Below are positions 63,173-64,000 of a stretch of DNA of 64,000 nucleotides, one piece after another. The stretch comes from Arcticimaribacter sp965277835 (GTDB taxonomy: Bacteria > Bacteroidota > Bacteroidia > Flavobacteriales > Flavobacteriaceae): contig OZ255841.1 in the NCBI GenBank assembly GCA_965277835.1, positions 682,001 to 746,000 of the forward strand, written 5' to 3'. The notes beneath the pieces are model-generated. The model was not told where the DNA came from. It saw only the letters and a list, made by a program, of their open reading frames with translations, and searched no databases. Position 1 is the first letter of the stretch, and each line of letters starts with the position of its first letter. The translations under genes and the position numbers were made by a program.

Positions 63173-64000
63173 TTAATAGGCAATAGCAAATAGTACCCGC
63201 TGAGTAGATGGTTTTTTTGAGTATATACATTCTCCATTTTCAATAGGAGCATTATAAGGAATACATCGAATTGTAGCTTTAGTAATTCTTTTTATTTCCT
63301 CTTCAGTTTCTGAAGTACCATCCCAGTGAGCAGAAACAAAGCCACCTTTATTATTAATGATTTCTTTAAATGTGTCAAAGTCATTTACCTCTGTTATATG
63401 TTCTTCTCTAAATCGAATGGCTTTATCGAAAAGCTTTTTTTGAATTTCATTTAATAATCTAGGAATAACATTCGTAACTTCTTCCATTGGTACAAAAGAC
63501 TTGGTCAGCGTATCTCTCCTTGCTAGTTCAACCTGATTCTTTTCTAAATCTTTTGGACCAATAGCAATCCGAATTGGAACTCCTTTTAATTCATAATCAT
63601 TAAACTTAAACCCTGGTTTAATATTATCCCTATTATCATACTTAACACTAACACCCAAATCGAGTAATTCTTGTTTAATTTTTTCTGCAACTTCGCTTAT
63701 TGCTCTAAACTCTTCTTCTTGTTTATATATAGGAATAATAACTACTTGAATAGGAGCTAAATTAGGAGGTAGCACTAAACCATTATCATCGGAATGTGTC
63801 ATGATGAGTGCTCCCATTAAACGCGTTGAAACACCCCAAGATGTCGCCCAAACATGGTCAAGTTTTCCTTCTTTGTTAGCAAATTTCACGTCAAAAGCTT
63901 TAGCGAAATTTTGTCCTAAAAAATGAGATGTTCCCGCTTGAAGTGCTTTTCCATCTTGCATCAAAGCCTCTATACAATATGTTTGTTCTGCCCCAGCAAA
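63173..64000 (-). CDS. proS: Prolyl-tRNA synthetase, C-terminal part (cut by window edge)
   Basis: The frame is open to base 64000, so the N-terminal part lies outside. The visible part has LQAGTSHFLGQNFAKAF (motif 2-3 region of the catalytic core), a Met-Gly-Ala motif 3 stretch (RLMGALIMTHSDDNGLVLPP), the anticodon-binding domain (APIQVVIIPIYKQEEEF) and a C-terminal domain with YSKKPSTQRVLFAIAY. The C-terminal tyrosine end and lack of an editing insert mark the archaeal/eukaryotic-type enzyme used by Bacteroidota. Confidence 0.95.
   Translation of the reverse strand, partial: FAGAEQTYCIEALMQDGKALQAGTSHFLGQNFAKAFDVKFANKEGKLDHVWATSWGVSTRLMGALIMTHSDDNGLVLPPNLAPIQVVIIPIYKQEEEFRAISEVAEKIKQELLDLGVSVKYDNRDNIKPGFKFNDYELKGVPIRIAIGPKDLEKNQVELARRDTLTKSFVPMEEVTNVIPRLLNEIQKKLFDKAIRFREEHITEVNDFDTFKEIINNKGGFVSAHWDGTSETEEEIKRITKATIRCIPYNAPIENGECIYSKKPSTQRVLFAIAY

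Overview
The window is a gene-dense, AT-rich stretch (roughly one third G+C by eye) of a Bacteroidota chromosome, most likely a marine-type member of the Flavobacteriaceae. Evidence: a TonB-dependent receptor with an N-terminal carboxypeptidase-like domain, an FKBP lipoprotein with a thrombospondin type 3 tail, a protein resembling the type 9 secretion sorting domain, transketolase split into two genes, BshB1, a DUF1599/tpiA/prmA/clpS block, Rho with an Asn/Lys-rich insert, and promoters of the Bacteroidota kind (TTTG or TTG, about 19-20 bases, TAnnTTTG). I see no insertion sequence, prophage, CRISPR array or ribosomal operon.

Layout. 1-3 kb: the end of an alpha/beta hydrolase-TPR gene and a two-gene type II restriction-modification system of the NgoPII/HaeIII kind (expected site GGCC). 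3-6 kb: glyA and a secreted carboxypeptidase-regulatory-like protein. 6-12.5 kb: a large secreted beta-propeller protein and a TonB receptor, closed by a strong terminator. 12.5-19.7 kb: leftward cluster of thiolase, FadJ-type fusion, TesB thioesterase and acyl-CoA dehydrogenase (fatty-acid beta-oxidation), then an exported amidohydrolase. 19.9-25 kb: serine dehydratase, a PepSY-type membrane protein, an SGNH lipoprotein and two coupled outer-membrane proteins, one of them Omp85-like. 24.9-29 kb: leftward tgt, LptF/G-type permease, EamA transporter and accA. 29-34 kb: split transketolase, an outer-membrane barrel, an alpha/beta hydrolase lipoprotein, a broken paralogue of the barrel gene, a one-domain asparaginase and the FKBP lipoprotein.

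34-43 kb: S4 protein, DinB, ATP-grasp, YHS, phosphoribosyltransferase, shikimate kinase, tRNA-Lys/tRNA-Lys/tRNA-Leu, a DUF4177-like secreted protein, carotenoid genes crtB-crtZ, two SurA-like proteins and a small sorting-domain-like protein. 43-50.5 kb: guaB with a palindrome at its promoter, a three-gene set (porin, FMN-binding protein, four-helix membrane protein), HMG-CoA lyase, an M28 peptidase and two tandem paralogous outer-membrane proteins. 50.5-64 kb: tRNA-His, bshB1/trans-sulfuration enzyme/glutathione peroxidase, clpS, prmA, tpiA, DUF1599, folP-cdaA, ABC exporter-truA, YfcE phosphoesterase, DUF4293, rho, rpsT with tRNA-Glu, and the end of proS.

Most of the region is conserved housekeeping sequence. 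The parts that look accessory or least explained are the restriction-modification system, the hydrolase lipoprotein between an intact and a broken barrel gene, the FMN-binding/membrane/porin set, and the sorting-domain-only protein. Several genes begin with GTG or TTG, and several convergent gene pairs have touching or overlapping stop codons.
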